Source: CAG-964 sp902789345 (lineage in GTDB: Bacteria > Bacillota > Clostridia > Oscillospirales > Acutalibacteraceae). Taken from it: a stretch of DNA of 64,000 nucleotides. The stretch is from assembly GCA_052117325.1 (NCBI GenBank), contig JBQKJJ010000008.1, one strand, 5' to 3'. Position 1 is the first letter of the stretch. Every line of letters starts with the position of its first letter. A program made the translations under genes and the position numbers. Positions 1-9,317 of this stretch are shown piece after piece. The notes below the pieces were generated by a model. The model saw only the letters and a list, made by a program, of their open reading frames with translations, had not been told where the DNA came from and ran no database searches.

Positions 1-141
1 GGTATTTACAGCGATAAACTCAACACTACGAACACCCATCTTAACCATTCTATTAACGGCGTTACCACCACCGCCGCCTACACCTATAACTTTAATTACA
101 GGTATGTTGTCGCTGTATTCCTTTTCTAATTCAAAAGCCAT
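1..141 (-). CDS. ftsZ: Cell division protein FtsZ, N-terminal fragment
   Basis: Only the first 47 codons are inside the window; the gene continues past base 1. The fragment reads MAFELEKEYSDNIPVIKVIG and then GVGGGGGNAVNRM, the nucleotide-binding start of the tubulin-like GTPase FtsZ, followed by VEFIAVNT. FtsZ polymerises into the cytokinetic ring at mid-cell. The ATG at 139-141 has an AGGAGG ribosome site at 151-156. It is the last gene seen of the dcw cluster, 276 bases after ftsQ, and has its own promoter candidate at 237-265. Identification is firm despite truncation because the glycine-rich GTP-binding loop and the genomic position agree. Confidence 0.93.
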   Translation of the reverse strand, partial: MAFELEKEYSDNIPVIKVIGVGGGGGNAVNRMVKMGVRSVEFIAVNT

Positions 142-236
142 TTCAGTACATCCTCCTAGTTTTTATTAAGCCCTTTAAATAAAGAGTAATTAATCAAAAT
201 TTAGTCCGGCATATGCGTATATACCTTTACTATATA

Positions 237-265
237 AATTTAACACATAATTAACGAAATTTCAA
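237..265 (-). promoter_or_regulatory. Candidate sigma-A promoter of ftsZ
   Basis: On the minus strand a TTGAAA (260-265) and a TAAATT (237-242) are separated by exactly 17 bases, about 95 bases before the ftsZ start. It would allow ftsZ to be transcribed separately from the upstream dcw genes. Pattern match only. Confidence 0.5.
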
Positions 266-349
266 TACACATAATGTATTAATTAATGATTTTTTTAAAA
301 TTTATCTTAATTTTCAATGATTATTTCCATTGCACAACAGATTACGACA

Positions 350-370
350 GCTTAATTTGATAAATTAAGC
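350..370 (-). terminator. Stem-loop after ftsQ, weak terminator or processing signal
   Basis: A perfect 9-bp inverted repeat (GCTTAATTT and AAATTAAGC, loop of 3) lies 47 bases past the ftsQ stop. No U-run follows on the minus strand, so it may be a weak terminator or an RNA-stability element between ftsQ and ftsZ. Confidence 0.35.
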
Positions 371-417
371 CGAAAAGCGCATTCACAACAGCCCTACTTC
401 GCTGTGGCAAATAACAA

Positions 418-1917
418 TTATTCCCCTGCTACATCGCTTACCTGGTCAGCATTATCTTGTACAGAATCGTCTTGTGCATTGTCAGAGCTGTAATCGGTAT
501 TTGCATTGTCCTGTGGTGTGTCGGCATTATCATTTAACGGTTCAGTTTCCGGCTGTACAGGTACCTGAGTTGCTGCCGGCTCTGTCAGTGCCTCTGTAGG
601 TGCTTCAGTAGCGGCTTCCGTCGGGGTTTCGGTAGGTGTTTCACCTATTACATTGTTAGGTGAGAAGTACGACTTATTAGATTTACCGTCTGTTCTGTCC
701 TCCACAAGGTTTGAGCAGTCAAGTCTGCCCTTATCAGCGTCGGAAAGCTTTGTGGTTATTATCGTCATTGCGGTACGCATTTTATAGTCTATATACTCCG
801 GCATACCAATAACTATTGTGATTCTGTTTTGGTAATTAAGCTGTATATTAGCCATATCCGAAAGGTCAATTTCCTTTATGCCTGTTACACCGTTTGACTC
901 CATAGTAGTTGCAATGTCATTAAGAACAGTAAGTATTTTTTCGTTTTCAACATTCAGAGTTTGTCCCGGTTTTGGGTTCTTTAGCTTACAGCCGGAGATT
1001 GTAGGTATATCCAACTCTCTCTTCACAACCTCCTCCAGAATTTTGCTGTCTTTACTTATTATGTAGTACCTGCTGCCGCTTTGTATGTAATACTCAGGCG
1101 TAGCCTCTTCTATATTAATAATAATCTTATTTGGAATTCCTACTGAAATTTCTGCATTTTCAATGTAGGGATATTTCGCTTCAATATTCTTGCTTGCAGT
1201 GTCCTTGTCGGACATAAAGATGTTTTCTCCGTAGCTAAGCTTGCTTGCGGAAATGATGTCGCTTTCCTCATATCTGCTGGAGCCGGAAACCTCAATTTTT
1301 TCGCACTTAAACAAAACAGTAAGTGATAAAACAACGCCAATAGCAAGCACGCCAACTATTGTAACACCTGAAATAAGAATATTTTTCATCTTTCTTTGCT
1401 TTTTAGAAAGCGGCTTTTTCTTACTGTTTAGCTCATCAAGAAGCTTTTTGTTTTTTCTTGTACTTTTTATATTATCGGCAAGTCCGTCCCTTTCGTAACC
1501 GTCACTCTCGTCAACGCCTGAAGAAAAGATATTTTTGCAGGCGCTTCCAAATCCTCTCTTAAACTTGTCCCATTTCGACTTTGAAACATTTTTAGGTTTT
1601 ACTCTCTTAGAACTGCTAACCCTTGCTCGTCTTGTACGCCTGTTAAAATCGTCATTTTCGTCCCAAGGCTTATAATCTTTATTTTCAAAATAATCCTCAG
1701 CATTGTTGGTGCGTGTTTTTACATTTAGCTTTAACTTGCTGTTGGTAAAAAATGGGTTATTAATATTGTCAAATTCGTATTCACCTTGGTAACCCGTGCC
1801 CTTGCCGGAGCCGCTGTTACCAAGGTCGAAATAATCCTGTTCTTTATTCTGTCTGTTTTTGCTATGGACATTTTTATGTGTCCGATAGCTTTGTTTTTTC
1901 TTTCCATTTTTATCCAT
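418..1917 (-). CDS. ftsQ: Cell division protein FtsQ/DivIB with long N-terminal and Thr/Pro/Glu-rich C-terminal extensions
   Basis: Membrane component of the divisome that links cytoplasmic and periplasmic division proteins. The 499-residue protein has about 180 charged, low-complexity cytoplasmic residues, one membrane helix near residues 180-203, a POTRA domain right after it (FKCEKIEVSGSSRYEESDI onward) and the FtsQ/DivIB beta domain to about residue 400. It ends in a Thr-Pro-Glu repeat tail and an acidic Asn/Asp tail. Usual family length is 250-300 residues, so both ends are extended. The ATG at 1915-1917 has a GAGGT site. It lies between murA and ftsZ, the usual place for ftsQ in dcw clusters. 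The assignment rests on the helix-POTRA layout and synteny. Confidence 0.85.
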   Translation of the reverse strand: MDKNGKKKQSYRTHKNVHSKNRQNKEQDYFDLGNSGSGKGTGYQGEYEFDNINNPFFTNSKLKLNVKTRTNNAEDYFENKDYKPWDENDDFNRRTRRARVSSSKRVKPKNVSKSKWDKFKRGFGSACKNIFSSGVDESDGYERDGLADNIKSTRKNKKLLDELNSKKKPLSKKQRKMKNILISGVTIVGVLAIGVVLSLTVLFKCEKIEVSGSSRYEESDIISASKLSYGENIFMSDKDTASKNIEAKYPYIENAEISVGIPNKIIINIEEATPEYYIQSGSRYYIISKDSKILEEVVKRELDIPTISGCKLKNPKPGQTLNVENEKILTVLNDIATTMESNGVTGIKEIDLSDMANIQLNYQNRITIVIGMPEYIDYKMRTAMTIITTKLSDADKGRLDCSNLVEDRTDGKSNKSYFSPNNVIGETPTETPTEAATEAPTEALTEPAATQVPVQPETEPLNDNADTPQDNANTDYSSDNAQDDSVQDNADQVSDVAGE

Positions 1918-1941
1918 ATCAATTTACCTCACTATATGAGC

Positions 1942-3195
1942 TTAAATTCTCTTAATATCAGCGCCTACATCACTAAGAAGCACTTCCAAATTTTCATAAC
2001 CTCTGTCAATATGATTTATTCCCTTAATATAGGTAGTGCCCTCGGCACCCAGTGCTGCAACTACAAGGGCTGCTCCGCCACGCAGGTCTTGGGCGCTTAC
2101 AGTAGTACCATACAGCTTTCTACTGCCCTCTACAACTGCCACCTTGTCATGCACATATATAGCCGCACCCATTCTGCAAAGCTCATCAACATGCCTATAG
2201 CGGCTTTCAAACATATTTTCCACAAAAACCGATGTTCCGTCAGCAAAACAACACATTGCCATAACAGGTGCTTGTGCGTCTGTAGGAAAGCCGGGATACG
2301 GCATTGTACGGACTAGCCTTGCCTTTTTCAAATTTTTATTTGACGATATGTAAATTCCCTCCGGCATATAGTCTACCAAACAACCACATTGCTCGAAAAC
2401 GGAATTAACACTGCCTGAATGGGACTGCAGCGCCCCTTTTAAAAACAGCTTACCTCCACAAACAGCGGTACAAGCCATATAGGTAGATGTAACAATTCTG
2501 TCGGGTATAATTATATGCTGTGTGCCACCAAGGGTTCTTACGCCCTCAATGTAAATTGTAGTTTCACCTGCACCGGTTATTTTAGCGCCGCAGCTGTTTA
2601 AAAAATCAGCAAGGTCGCTTATTTCAGGTTCTCTTGCGGCGTTGGTAATAGTTGTAACGCCCCTTGAGCATACTGCCGCAAGCATTATATTTTCTGTTGC
2701 TCCCACACTTGGGAAAGAAAGGGTAATATCGGCTGACTGCAATGCTCCCGGGATTTTACAGTCCAACAAGCCATGATTTTCGTCAATTTCAACACCCATC
2801 TGTCTTAGTGATGACAGGTGTAAGTCTATAGGTCTGGGGCCTATCTCACAGCCACCGGGCAGTGACATTTGAGCTTGCCTAAATCTGCCTAATATTGCAC
2901 CTAAAAACACAATGGAAGAACGCATTTCACGCATTAACTCTGTTGGAATGTCACACCTGTACATTCCTTTACTGTCAATAACAACTGTTGAACCCTCGCA
3001 GCATACTGTACACCCCAAATACCTAAGTATTTTTACGGAGGTAGTTACATCTGAAAGGTTTGGGCAGTTGTGCAGTACAACCTGGTCTTTACACAATATT
3101 GCAGCTGCCAATATTGGCAAGGCGCTGTTTTTAGCCCCCTGAATATCAATACAGCCATTTAACCTATGACCGCCGTTAACAACATACTCTGCCAA
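1942..3195 (-). CDS. murA: UDP-N-acetylglucosamine 1-carboxyvinyltransferase
   Basis: Catalyses the first committed step of peptidoglycan synthesis, transfer of enolpyruvate from PEP to UDP-GlcNAc, in the cytosol. The 417 residues match the family length. Visible marks are QGAKNSALPILAA at the N-terminus (substrate Lys-Asn) and the loop SLPGGCEIGPRPID with the PEP-binding, fosfomycin-sensitive cysteine at residue 116. Translation starts at a TTG (3193-3195) preceded by GGGGTG with a 6-base spacing; no better ATG is in frame nearby. It sits 24 bases before ftsQ and downstream of murG. Many Firmicutes have two MurA paralogues; which one this is cannot be told from the window. Confidence 0.95.
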   Translation of the reverse strand: MAEYVVNGGHRLNGCIDIQGAKNSALPILAAAILCKDQVVLHNCPNLSDVTTSVKILRYLGCTVCCEGSTVVIDSKGMYRCDIPTELMREMRSSIVFLGAILGRFRQAQMSLPGGCEIGPRPIDLHLSSLRQMGVEIDENHGLLDCKIPGALQSADITLSFPSVGATENIMLAAVCSRGVTTITNAAREPEISDLADFLNSCGAKITGAGETTIYIEGVRTLGGTQHIIIPDRIVTSTYMACTAVCGGKLFLKGALQSHSGSVNSVFEQCGCLVDYMPEGIYISSNKNLKKARLVRTMPYPGFPTDAQAPVMAMCCFADGTSVFVENMFESRYRHVDELCRMGAAIYVHDKVAVVEGSRKLYGTTVSAQDLRGGAALVVAALGAEGTTYIKGINHIDRGYENLEVLLSDVGADIKRI

Positions 3196-3359
3196 GCTCT
3201 ACACCCCTTCTGCATAAGCTTAAGCCAATGGCAGCAAGATACACAGCTTGTAAGCGTATTGAGGCAGTATTGCAGGCTTAACTACAACACTGCCTTAATT
3301 TAATATCTGCACCTAAAGGCTTTATGTAATATTCTATGTACAAAAGCCTGTACAGGTGT

Positions 3360-4478
3360 TTATAATTTAACAAATTTTTTAATTATGGATAAAATTCTTT
3401 CGTTAGAATCCAAAATAGCCGTCTTTTTAGCATTTTCGGCATATTCATTTAGCTTTTGAGGATCTTTTACCATTTCGTCTACAGTTTCTGTAAGTTTTTC
3501 CGGTGTAAGGTCTTTTTCCTCAATTATGCTGGCTGCATTTGCATTTACAAGTGACATTGCATTGTGGTACTGGTGGTTTTCTGCAACATTTGGTGAAGGT
3601 ATAAGCACTGCCGGCTTACCCTGCGCCTGTAGTTCGCTTATTGTCATAGCACCGGCACGGCAAATAACAAGGTCTGCCGCCGCCAGGCAAACAGGCATAT
3701 CATTTATAAATTCCCTTATATCCAAATTGTCACATTCCTCAATATTGCAGCCCTTTTCCTTTAGCAGGTCAGGAAACCACTTACCATACTTGCCGTATGC
3801 GTGGATAATTTGATATTTCTTATCCTTACCGCTTCTTGCAATATAGTCGGCAACTGCCTCGTTAATCTTTCTTGCTCCCAGGCTGCCGCCAAACGACAGT
3901 ATAACAGGACGGTCGTCAAGGTTCATTTGCGCCCTGCACTTTGCCTTGTCGGCGGTGATAATTTCTTTTCTTACAGGATTACCCGTAACCACAAAGTTAC
4001 ACTTAGCGTCCATTCTGTCTTTTGCATCAGGATTAGCAAGCATAACAACTTTTGCACTTTTAGCAAGCATTTTATTGGTAACACCCGGAAAAGCGTTTTG
4101 CTCATGTATAAGGGTAGGTATGCCCATTTTGGCCGCCGTTCTCAAAACAGGGCCGCTTACATAACCGCCAGTACCTACGCATATATCAGGCTTAAAATCC
4201 TTAATTATTTTTTTTGCCTCCATACTTGAGGTAACGGCACGCTTGGCTGTAGCAATATTATGAGCTATTGCGGACGGAGAAAAGCTTCTTTTAAATCCGC
4301 TTATTTTTATGCTTTTAAATTCATAGCCGGCCTGTGGTACAAGCTTCTCTTCCATACCTCCTTTTGCGCCTACATATAAAATTTCAGAGCTTGGAATTCT
4401 GTCCCTAACTGTTCCTGCAATAGCCAAAGCCGGATTTATATGTCCTGCTGTGCCACCGCCTGCAAGCAAAATTTTCAT
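3360..4478 (-). CDS. murG: Undecaprenyl-PP-MurNAc-pentapeptide GlcNAc transferase
   Basis: Peripheral membrane glycosyltransferase (GT28) that converts lipid I to lipid II. The 372-residue protein opens with MKILLAGGGTAGHINPALAI, the glycine-rich lipid I loop, and has GGSLGARKINE in the second Rossmann domain and CRAGAMTISELQAQGKPAVL, the UDP-GlcNAc site. It starts 21 bases after ftsW, with GGGGGA before the ATG, and is followed by murA after 164 bases that hold only weak inverted repeats. Everything seen is standard. Confidence 0.96.
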   Translation of the reverse strand: MKILLAGGGTAGHINPALAIAGTVRDRIPSSEILYVGAKGGMEEKLVPQAGYEFKSIKISGFKRSFSPSAIAHNIATAKRAVTSSMEAKKIIKDFKPDICVGTGGYVSGPVLRTAAKMGIPTLIHEQNAFPGVTNKMLAKSAKVVMLANPDAKDRMDAKCNFVVTGNPVRKEIITADKAKCRAQMNLDDRPVILSFGGSLGARKINEAVADYIARSGKDKKYQIIHAYGKYGKWFPDLLKEKGCNIEECDNLDIREFINDMPVCLAAADLVICRAGAMTISELQAQGKPAVLIPSPNVAENHQYHNAMSLVNANAASIIEEKDLTPEKLTETVDEMVKDPQKLNEYAENAKKTAILDSNERILSIIKKFVKL

Positions 4479-4499
4479 AATGTATCCCCCGTTTTATAT

Positions 4500-5780
4500 T
4501 TATGTTTTATTAATATTAGAATTTCTCGATATTGACAGAACTATACCCATCTGAGCCAACAACATTATAAGCGAGCTGCCTCCGTAGCTAAAGAACGGCA
4601 AGCTGATACCTGTATTAGGCAGTGTGTCAGTAATAACAAGGATATTCAGAACAACCTGCAAGCCTATCTGTGACACCAAACCTACGCCCAACAACATACC
4701 AAAACGGTCTTTTGCACGCAGAGAAATCATTATTCCACGCCATACCAGCAAAGCAAATATAGCAAGTATTATAATGCCGCCGATTAAACCAAGCTCCTCA
4801 ATAACTATAGAAAATACAAAGTCGTTTTGAGGCTCAGGAAGATACAAATACTTTTCCCTTGACTGTCCTAAGCCCAGTCCGGTAAGTCCGCCTGAACCTA
4901 TAGCGTACAGGGAGTTCATTGTTTGCCAAACGGTCGTCTGCATATCTGAGGACAAGTTTTCCTCCAGTGCCATACCCCAACCGTCCAAACGCTCCATAGC
5001 GTACTTTAACATACCGGTTACCTGCATTATAAAGAAAGCCGCAACTACCACACCGGCACCCATAACAAACCAGCGTACCTTTACACCTGAAATCCACATC
5101 ATTATTGCCAACAACAATGTCATTATAACTATTGCGGAATAATGGGGCTCCATAACCAAAAGAATTATTGAAATTCCTCCGATAATTATAGCCGGAAGCA
5201 CACCTGAAACAAAGGTATCCATTTTGTCATAATGTACTATTGCCCAGTGTGCATAAAAGAGAACAATAGCAAATTTTAATATTTCTGATGCCTGAATGGT
5301 GAATATACCAACGCCTATCCACCTATGAACATTATTAACAGCCGGCAAAAACAAAACAACCGTTGCCAACAAAAAGGCAATGCCCAATATAATTACTGCA
5401 AACTTGTGCAGAATACGATAATCAATTCTTGAAAAAAGCAGCATAACCACTATACCTACGGCGGCAAATATGCCCTGCCTTATCAGATAATAGTAGCTGT
5501 CACCCATTGTGTAGTAGGCAAATGCATATGACGCCGAAAACATCATAACCAAGCCTATAACCAGCAGTATAATTACCAGGAAGAAGAACGGCATATCCAT
5601 ACCGCTTTGTTGACTGAAAAAGCCGTAAAAGCGTCCTTTTTTTCTGCCTCTGCTTCCACTGTCACTGTCAGAGGTTTTTTCACTTCTTCTTTTTCTCACA
5701 GCGGCTTCTCTTTCAGCCCTTCTAACAGATTCCTGATAATCTTTTATTCGTTCATTAGATATATATCTAAGGCTATCCAT
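4500..5780 (-). CDS. ftsW: Lipid II polymerase FtsW (SEDS family)
   Basis: Integral membrane peptidoglycan glycosyltransferase of the division septum, working with the class B PBP encoded two genes upstream. The 426 residues start with a charged cytoplasmic stretch of about 55 residues, followed by about ten membrane helices. SEDS marks include NVHRWIGVG, EILKFAIV, the PEPQNDFVFSIVIEELG loop and LPFFSYGGSSL near the C-terminus. The start at 5778-5780 lies 22 bases from the mraY stop and is preceded by a GGTGG element. The gene order mraY-ftsW-murG is retained, although murD, normally between mraY and ftsW, is absent here. FtsW rather than RodA or SpoVE follows from context. Confidence 0.92.
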   Translation of the reverse strand: MDSLRYISNERIKDYQESVRRAEREAAVRKRRSEKTSDSDSGSRGRKKGRFYGFFSQQSGMDMPFFFLVIILLVIGLVMMFSASYAFAYYTMGDSYYYLIRQGIFAAVGIVVMLLFSRIDYRILHKFAVIILGIAFLLATVVLFLPAVNNVHRWIGVGIFTIQASEILKFAIVLFYAHWAIVHYDKMDTFVSGVLPAIIIGGISIILLVMEPHYSAIVIMTLLLAIMMWISGVKVRWFVMGAGVVVAAFFIMQVTGMLKYAMERLDGWGMALEENLSSDMQTTVWQTMNSLYAIGSGGLTGLGLGQSREKYLYLPEPQNDFVFSIVIEELGLIGGIIILAIFALLVWRGIMISLRAKDRFGMLLGVGLVSQIGLQVVLNILVITDTLPNTGISLPFFSYGGSSLIMLLAQMGIVLSISRNSNINKT

Positions 5781-5802
5781 TACCTCACCACCAAATTTCG
5801 TA

Positions 5803-6816
5803 TTACATAGCTGTGTATGTGAACCATACAGCCCAGAATGTTAGAGCACCCATAATTGCAGTTACAATGCTGAATACAACAACAATTTTAACCTCTGACC
5901 AACCGCACATTTCAAAGTGGTGGTGTATAGGGCTCATTTTAAATAATCTTTTACCATGTGTCAGCTTAAAATAAGTAACCTGTAAAATAACCGAAAACAT
6001 TTCAACTATATATATTAGTCCGATAGGAATAATTAATATTGGCATATTTATACCATAAGCAACAGCACACAAAAATCCGCCTAAAAACAGCGAGCCTGTA
6101 TCGCCCATAAACACCTTAGCAGGATAAAAGTTCCAAATTAAGAAGCCTAGGCAAGCTCCTGCAAGTGAAGCTGACATAACAGACATACCGTTGTCAACTA
6201 CAAAGCCTGCAATAATCATAAATGCCAAAGAGGCAAAGAATGTAACCGAACCGTCTAAGCCGTCAAGGCCGTCAGTAAGATTTGTAGCATTAACAAAGCC
6301 TACAATAAGCACAACGGAAATAATCCAGTAGAATACTCCTAAATCTATTGTTCCGGCAAACGGAATAACTGTCTTTGAGGAACAACCGCCGATAATAAGT
6401 GTGAATACATATGCAATGGCTACCAAAAACTGCAATACAAGCTTTTGCTTTTCTGTTAGGCCCTGGTTGTGCTTTTTTACAACCTTAATATAATCGTCTA
6501 CAAAACCTATAGCACCAAACAAAACAGCCATTACTATTCCGGCGTAAAATTTTAAATGGTCCTGAAAATCTCTGGCACCCGGCTCAATAATTGACAGCAC
6601 TGCATAGCATATTACCGAAACCAACACAGCCGCCACTATAAACATTATTCCGCCCATAGTAGGTGTGCCTGACTTTTTCTGATGCCACTTTGGTCCCTCA
6701 TCTCTAATTGGCTGGCCAAACTTAATTTTGTGCAACACCGGAATAAGGAATTTACCTATTACCGATGATATTACGAATGCCGCCACTGCCGCAACAATTA
6801 TCAACATATTACTCAT
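5803..6816 (-). CDS. mraY: Phospho-N-acetylmuramoyl-pentapeptide transferase
   Basis: Multi-pass membrane enzyme that makes lipid I from UDP-MurNAc-pentapeptide and undecaprenyl phosphate. The 337 residues include GFVDDYIKV (catalytic aspartates), NATNLTDGLDGLDG and the histidine motif SPIHHHFEMCGW, all diagnostic for MraY. Length is normal. The ATG at 6814-6816 has a GGAGG site. It sits directly downstream of the SpoVD-type PBP, whereas most clusters have murE and murF in between; those genes are not in this window. Confidence 0.96.
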   Translation of the reverse strand: MSNMLIIVAAVAAFVISSVIGKFLIPVLHKIKFGQPIRDEGPKWHQKKSGTPTMGGIMFIVAAVLVSVICYAVLSIIEPGARDFQDHLKFYAGIVMAVLFGAIGFVDDYIKVVKKHNQGLTEKQKLVLQFLVAIAYVFTLIIGGCSSKTVIPFAGTIDLGVFYWIISVVLIVGFVNATNLTDGLDGLDGSVTFFASLAFMIIAGFVVDNGMSVMSASLAGACLGFLIWNFYPAKVFMGDTGSLFLGGFLCAVAYGINMPILIIPIGLIYIVEMFSVILQVTYFKLTHGKRLFKMSPIHHHFEMCGWSEVKIVVVFSIVTAIMGALTFWAVWFTYTAM

Positions 6817-6888
6817 TTTGTACCTCCAAGACTTTACATTATTTATTTAATACAAGCACCGTTGTATAAGCCGTCAGCTTTAATGCTG

Positions 6889-9141
6889 TTACATTACGCC
6901 GTTACCATAATTACTATCCTGCTCAAAGTTTACCGATATAACCGTACCCGACTTAACCTTTGAGCCTGCTTTAATTCCCTGCGAATAGGATATACCCTCG
7001 CCGTCCGCATTGGAGCCTACCACACTTATATTCAAATTGTACATAGCCGCAGTACTGTTAGCCTGTGCTACCGTCATATTCGTTAGGTCGGGAACCTCAA
7101 CAACATCATCACTCATACTTTCCTCATCGGTATAAAGCACTACCGTACCCTGTTGAGGAAGTCTTGACTGTGCTGTTGGAACCTGTGAAATAACAGTATC
7201 GCCACTGCCCATAACAACAGGAGTAAATCCGCCTGAGCTTACAAGGTTTTCAGCCTCGGAAACTGACTTGCCTACATAATTTTCGGCTGTGGTATCCATT
7301 TGCGCAATTTCCTCTTCTGTATATTCAGCCTCTACATTTAAGTAAGGCAGAACTTCACTCATAATATTAGCAAATACAGGAGCAGCAACCGCACTACCGT
7401 AGTAGCTGTCGCCAACCGGATCGTCAAAGTAAACAAGCAAGCATACCTGTGGGTCGTCAGCCGGTGCAAAACCACAGAACGAAGCAATATATTCCTGACT
7501 GCCGTCATTGTGGTATATTTTCTTTTCGGAAGTACCTGTTTTACCTGCTACCTTGTAGCCGGCAACATATCCGTTTTTAGCCGAACCGGTCGTTGCGTTT
7601 TCTTCCATTGCATCAATTACCTTTTTGGTAACCTCTTCCGAAACTACCTGACGCTTTACAATAGGTGTTTTACTTTCCACAACATTTCCGTCAGAATCGG
7701 TTATTTCCTTTACGATGTACGGCTGCATAAGCTTGCCGCCATTGCCTACAGAAGAAATAGCTGTAACCATTTGAATAGGTGTAATAGCAAAGTTTTGACC
7801 AAAAGAAGCAACTGCCAAGTCCATAGGCTGCATTTTACCGCTGCCGTCGCCAAAGAATATATCGGACTGCTCGCCCGGCAAATCTATGCCTGTTTTTTCC
7901 GAGAAGCCAAAAGCCTGGTAATATTCCCAGAACTTTTCTGCTCCAACTGCCTGACCTATCATCATAAATGCAGGGTTGCACGAATTGCTCAGCGCTTGCT
8001 TATAGGTTTGTGTACCGTGACCGGCGGTGTTATGGCAGTGTATTGCACTTGCACCTTCAAACGGTACATAAGAACCTGTACAGGTGTATGTAGAGGAGTC
8101 AGTTATAACACCCTCAGACCAACCCATACAAGATGTAATTACCTTAAATACAGAACCCGGATAATATGTATCCGCAACTGCTTTATTTCTCCACTGCTTT
8201 TGCAGTGCTTCTACCTCTGCAGCTTCTTTTTCACTGTTAGGCAGTTTATCTATTTCCTTTTGCGTATTTGAATCAGCTATGGTAAACGGGTCGTTTAGGT
8301 CATAGCCGCCCTCAACAGCCATTCCCAATATAGCACCTGTTTTTACCTCCATCATAATCGCAACAGCTCTGTCCTGCACCTTGTGCTGTTTAATTCCCTG
8401 CTGCAAATACTTTTCCATTATGTGCTGAATGGTTTCATCTATAGTAAGTGTAATATTATTTCCGTCCTGGGCATCAATTTTCTGCTCGTACTTATACGGC
8501 ATTTCCGTACCGTGTACATCCTTTGCAGTTATAACTCTGCCTGGAGTACCCGTAAGCTGTGTATCGTACTGATACTCTATACCCTCACGACCAACTCCGT
8601 CCATGCCGGTAAAGCCGATAATAGTTGAGGCAAAATCTCCATAAGGATAATACCTTTTGTAATCTTCAATAAGCTCTATTACATTACCAAGGTTATACTT
8701 CTTAGCAAGCTCTTGGCTAAGCTTAAGCACTTTATCCTTTTCCACTGTTTCAACCTTACGCTTTACTACCGAATAATAGGTTTTTTCTTTTGTTTTTTCG
8801 TAAACATCATTTTGATCCAAATCTAAAATTTCGGCAAGTCTTTGTGCAACATATGTACGCTGTTCGTCAGTTTTAAAATATGCAGGCGCCAAAACCACTT
8901 GCCACACCGTAGCACTTTGCGCAAGGGTTTTGCCGTTTGTATCATATATACTGCCACGCTTTGCAGAGATGGTGGTATCCCTTAGCTGTAGGGAGTACGC
9001 CTTTTGCTGAAGCTCGTCACCCTTTATAATGCTAAAATAAAACAACCTGCCTATAGCCAGACCAAATCCCACCAACAGCAACACAACAAGCCACTTTTTT
9101 GACCTGCTGATAACGGTTCTGTTGCTTCCTATATTTGCCAT
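6889..9141 (-). CDS. spoVD: Class B penicillin-binding protein with PASTA domains (SpoVD/FtsI type)
   Basis: Transpeptidase for septal or spore-cortex peptidoglycan. From the ATG at 9139-9141 (GGAGG 5 bases upstream; an in-frame TTG 12 bases earlier is too close to that site) the protein has 750 residues. It has one N-terminal membrane helix near residues 18-37, a dimerisation domain, then the transpeptidase with SVFK (nucleophile Ser 330), the SNS motif (SNSCNPA) and KTGT (VAGKTGTSEKK). Two PASTA domains close it at about residues 615-680 and 685-745; the first is divergent. The position between ftsL and mraY and the PASTA tail match both FtsI/PBP2B and SpoVD of Clostridia, so the choice between vegetative and sporulation role is open. 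Confidence 0.9.
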   Translation of the reverse strand: MANIGSNRTVISRSKKWLVVLLLVGFGLAIGRLFYFSIIKGDELQQKAYSLQLRDTTISAKRGSIYDTNGKTLAQSATVWQVVLAPAYFKTDEQRTYVAQRLAEILDLDQNDVYEKTKEKTYYSVVKRKVETVEKDKVLKLSQELAKKYNLGNVIELIEDYKRYYPYGDFASTIIGFTGMDGVGREGIEYQYDTQLTGTPGRVITAKDVHGTEMPYKYEQKIDAQDGNNITLTIDETIQHIMEKYLQQGIKQHKVQDRAVAIMMEVKTGAILGMAVEGGYDLNDPFTIADSNTQKEIDKLPNSEKEAAEVEALQKQWRNKAVADTYYPGSVFKVITSCMGWSEGVITDSSTYTCTGSYVPFEGASAIHCHNTAGHGTQTYKQALSNSCNPAFMMIGQAVGAEKFWEYYQAFGFSEKTGIDLPGEQSDIFFGDGSGKMQPMDLAVASFGQNFAITPIQMVTAISSVGNGGKLMQPYIVKEITDSDGNVVESKTPIVKRQVVSEEVTKKVIDAMEENATTGSAKNGYVAGYKVAGKTGTSEKKIYHNDGSQEYIASFCGFAPADDPQVCLLVYFDDPVGDSYYGSAVAAPVFANIMSEVLPYLNVEAEYTEEEIAQMDTTAENYVGKSVSEAENLVSSGGFTPVVMGSGDTVISQVPTAQSRLPQQGTVVLYTDEESMSDDVVEVPDLTNMTVAQANSTAAMYNLNISVVGSNADGEGISYSQGIKAGSKVKSGTVISVNFEQDSNYGNGVM

Positions 9142-9317
9142 AGCTTCCTCCAAACATCATTCTACAAATTTCTCTAACAAAAAATAAGGGTTGTAACAGT
9201 AAACAGTAAATAGAATAAAACTGTACTCAATTTACCAATTACAATCACAGGGATCATATCCCATATGTTACAACCGCTTTCATTATTCCTCTATAAGTTT
9301 ATGCCATAAAACATATA

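Noticed and set aside
1786..2316. Plus-strand open frame of 176 codons across ftsQ and murA
   Set aside because: Antisense to two clear genes with no initiation signals.
7510..8271. Plus-strand open frame of 253 codons opposite the PBP gene
   Set aside because: It is antisense to a fully conserved PBP, has an unnatural Cys/Arg/Tyr-rich composition and no ribosome site.
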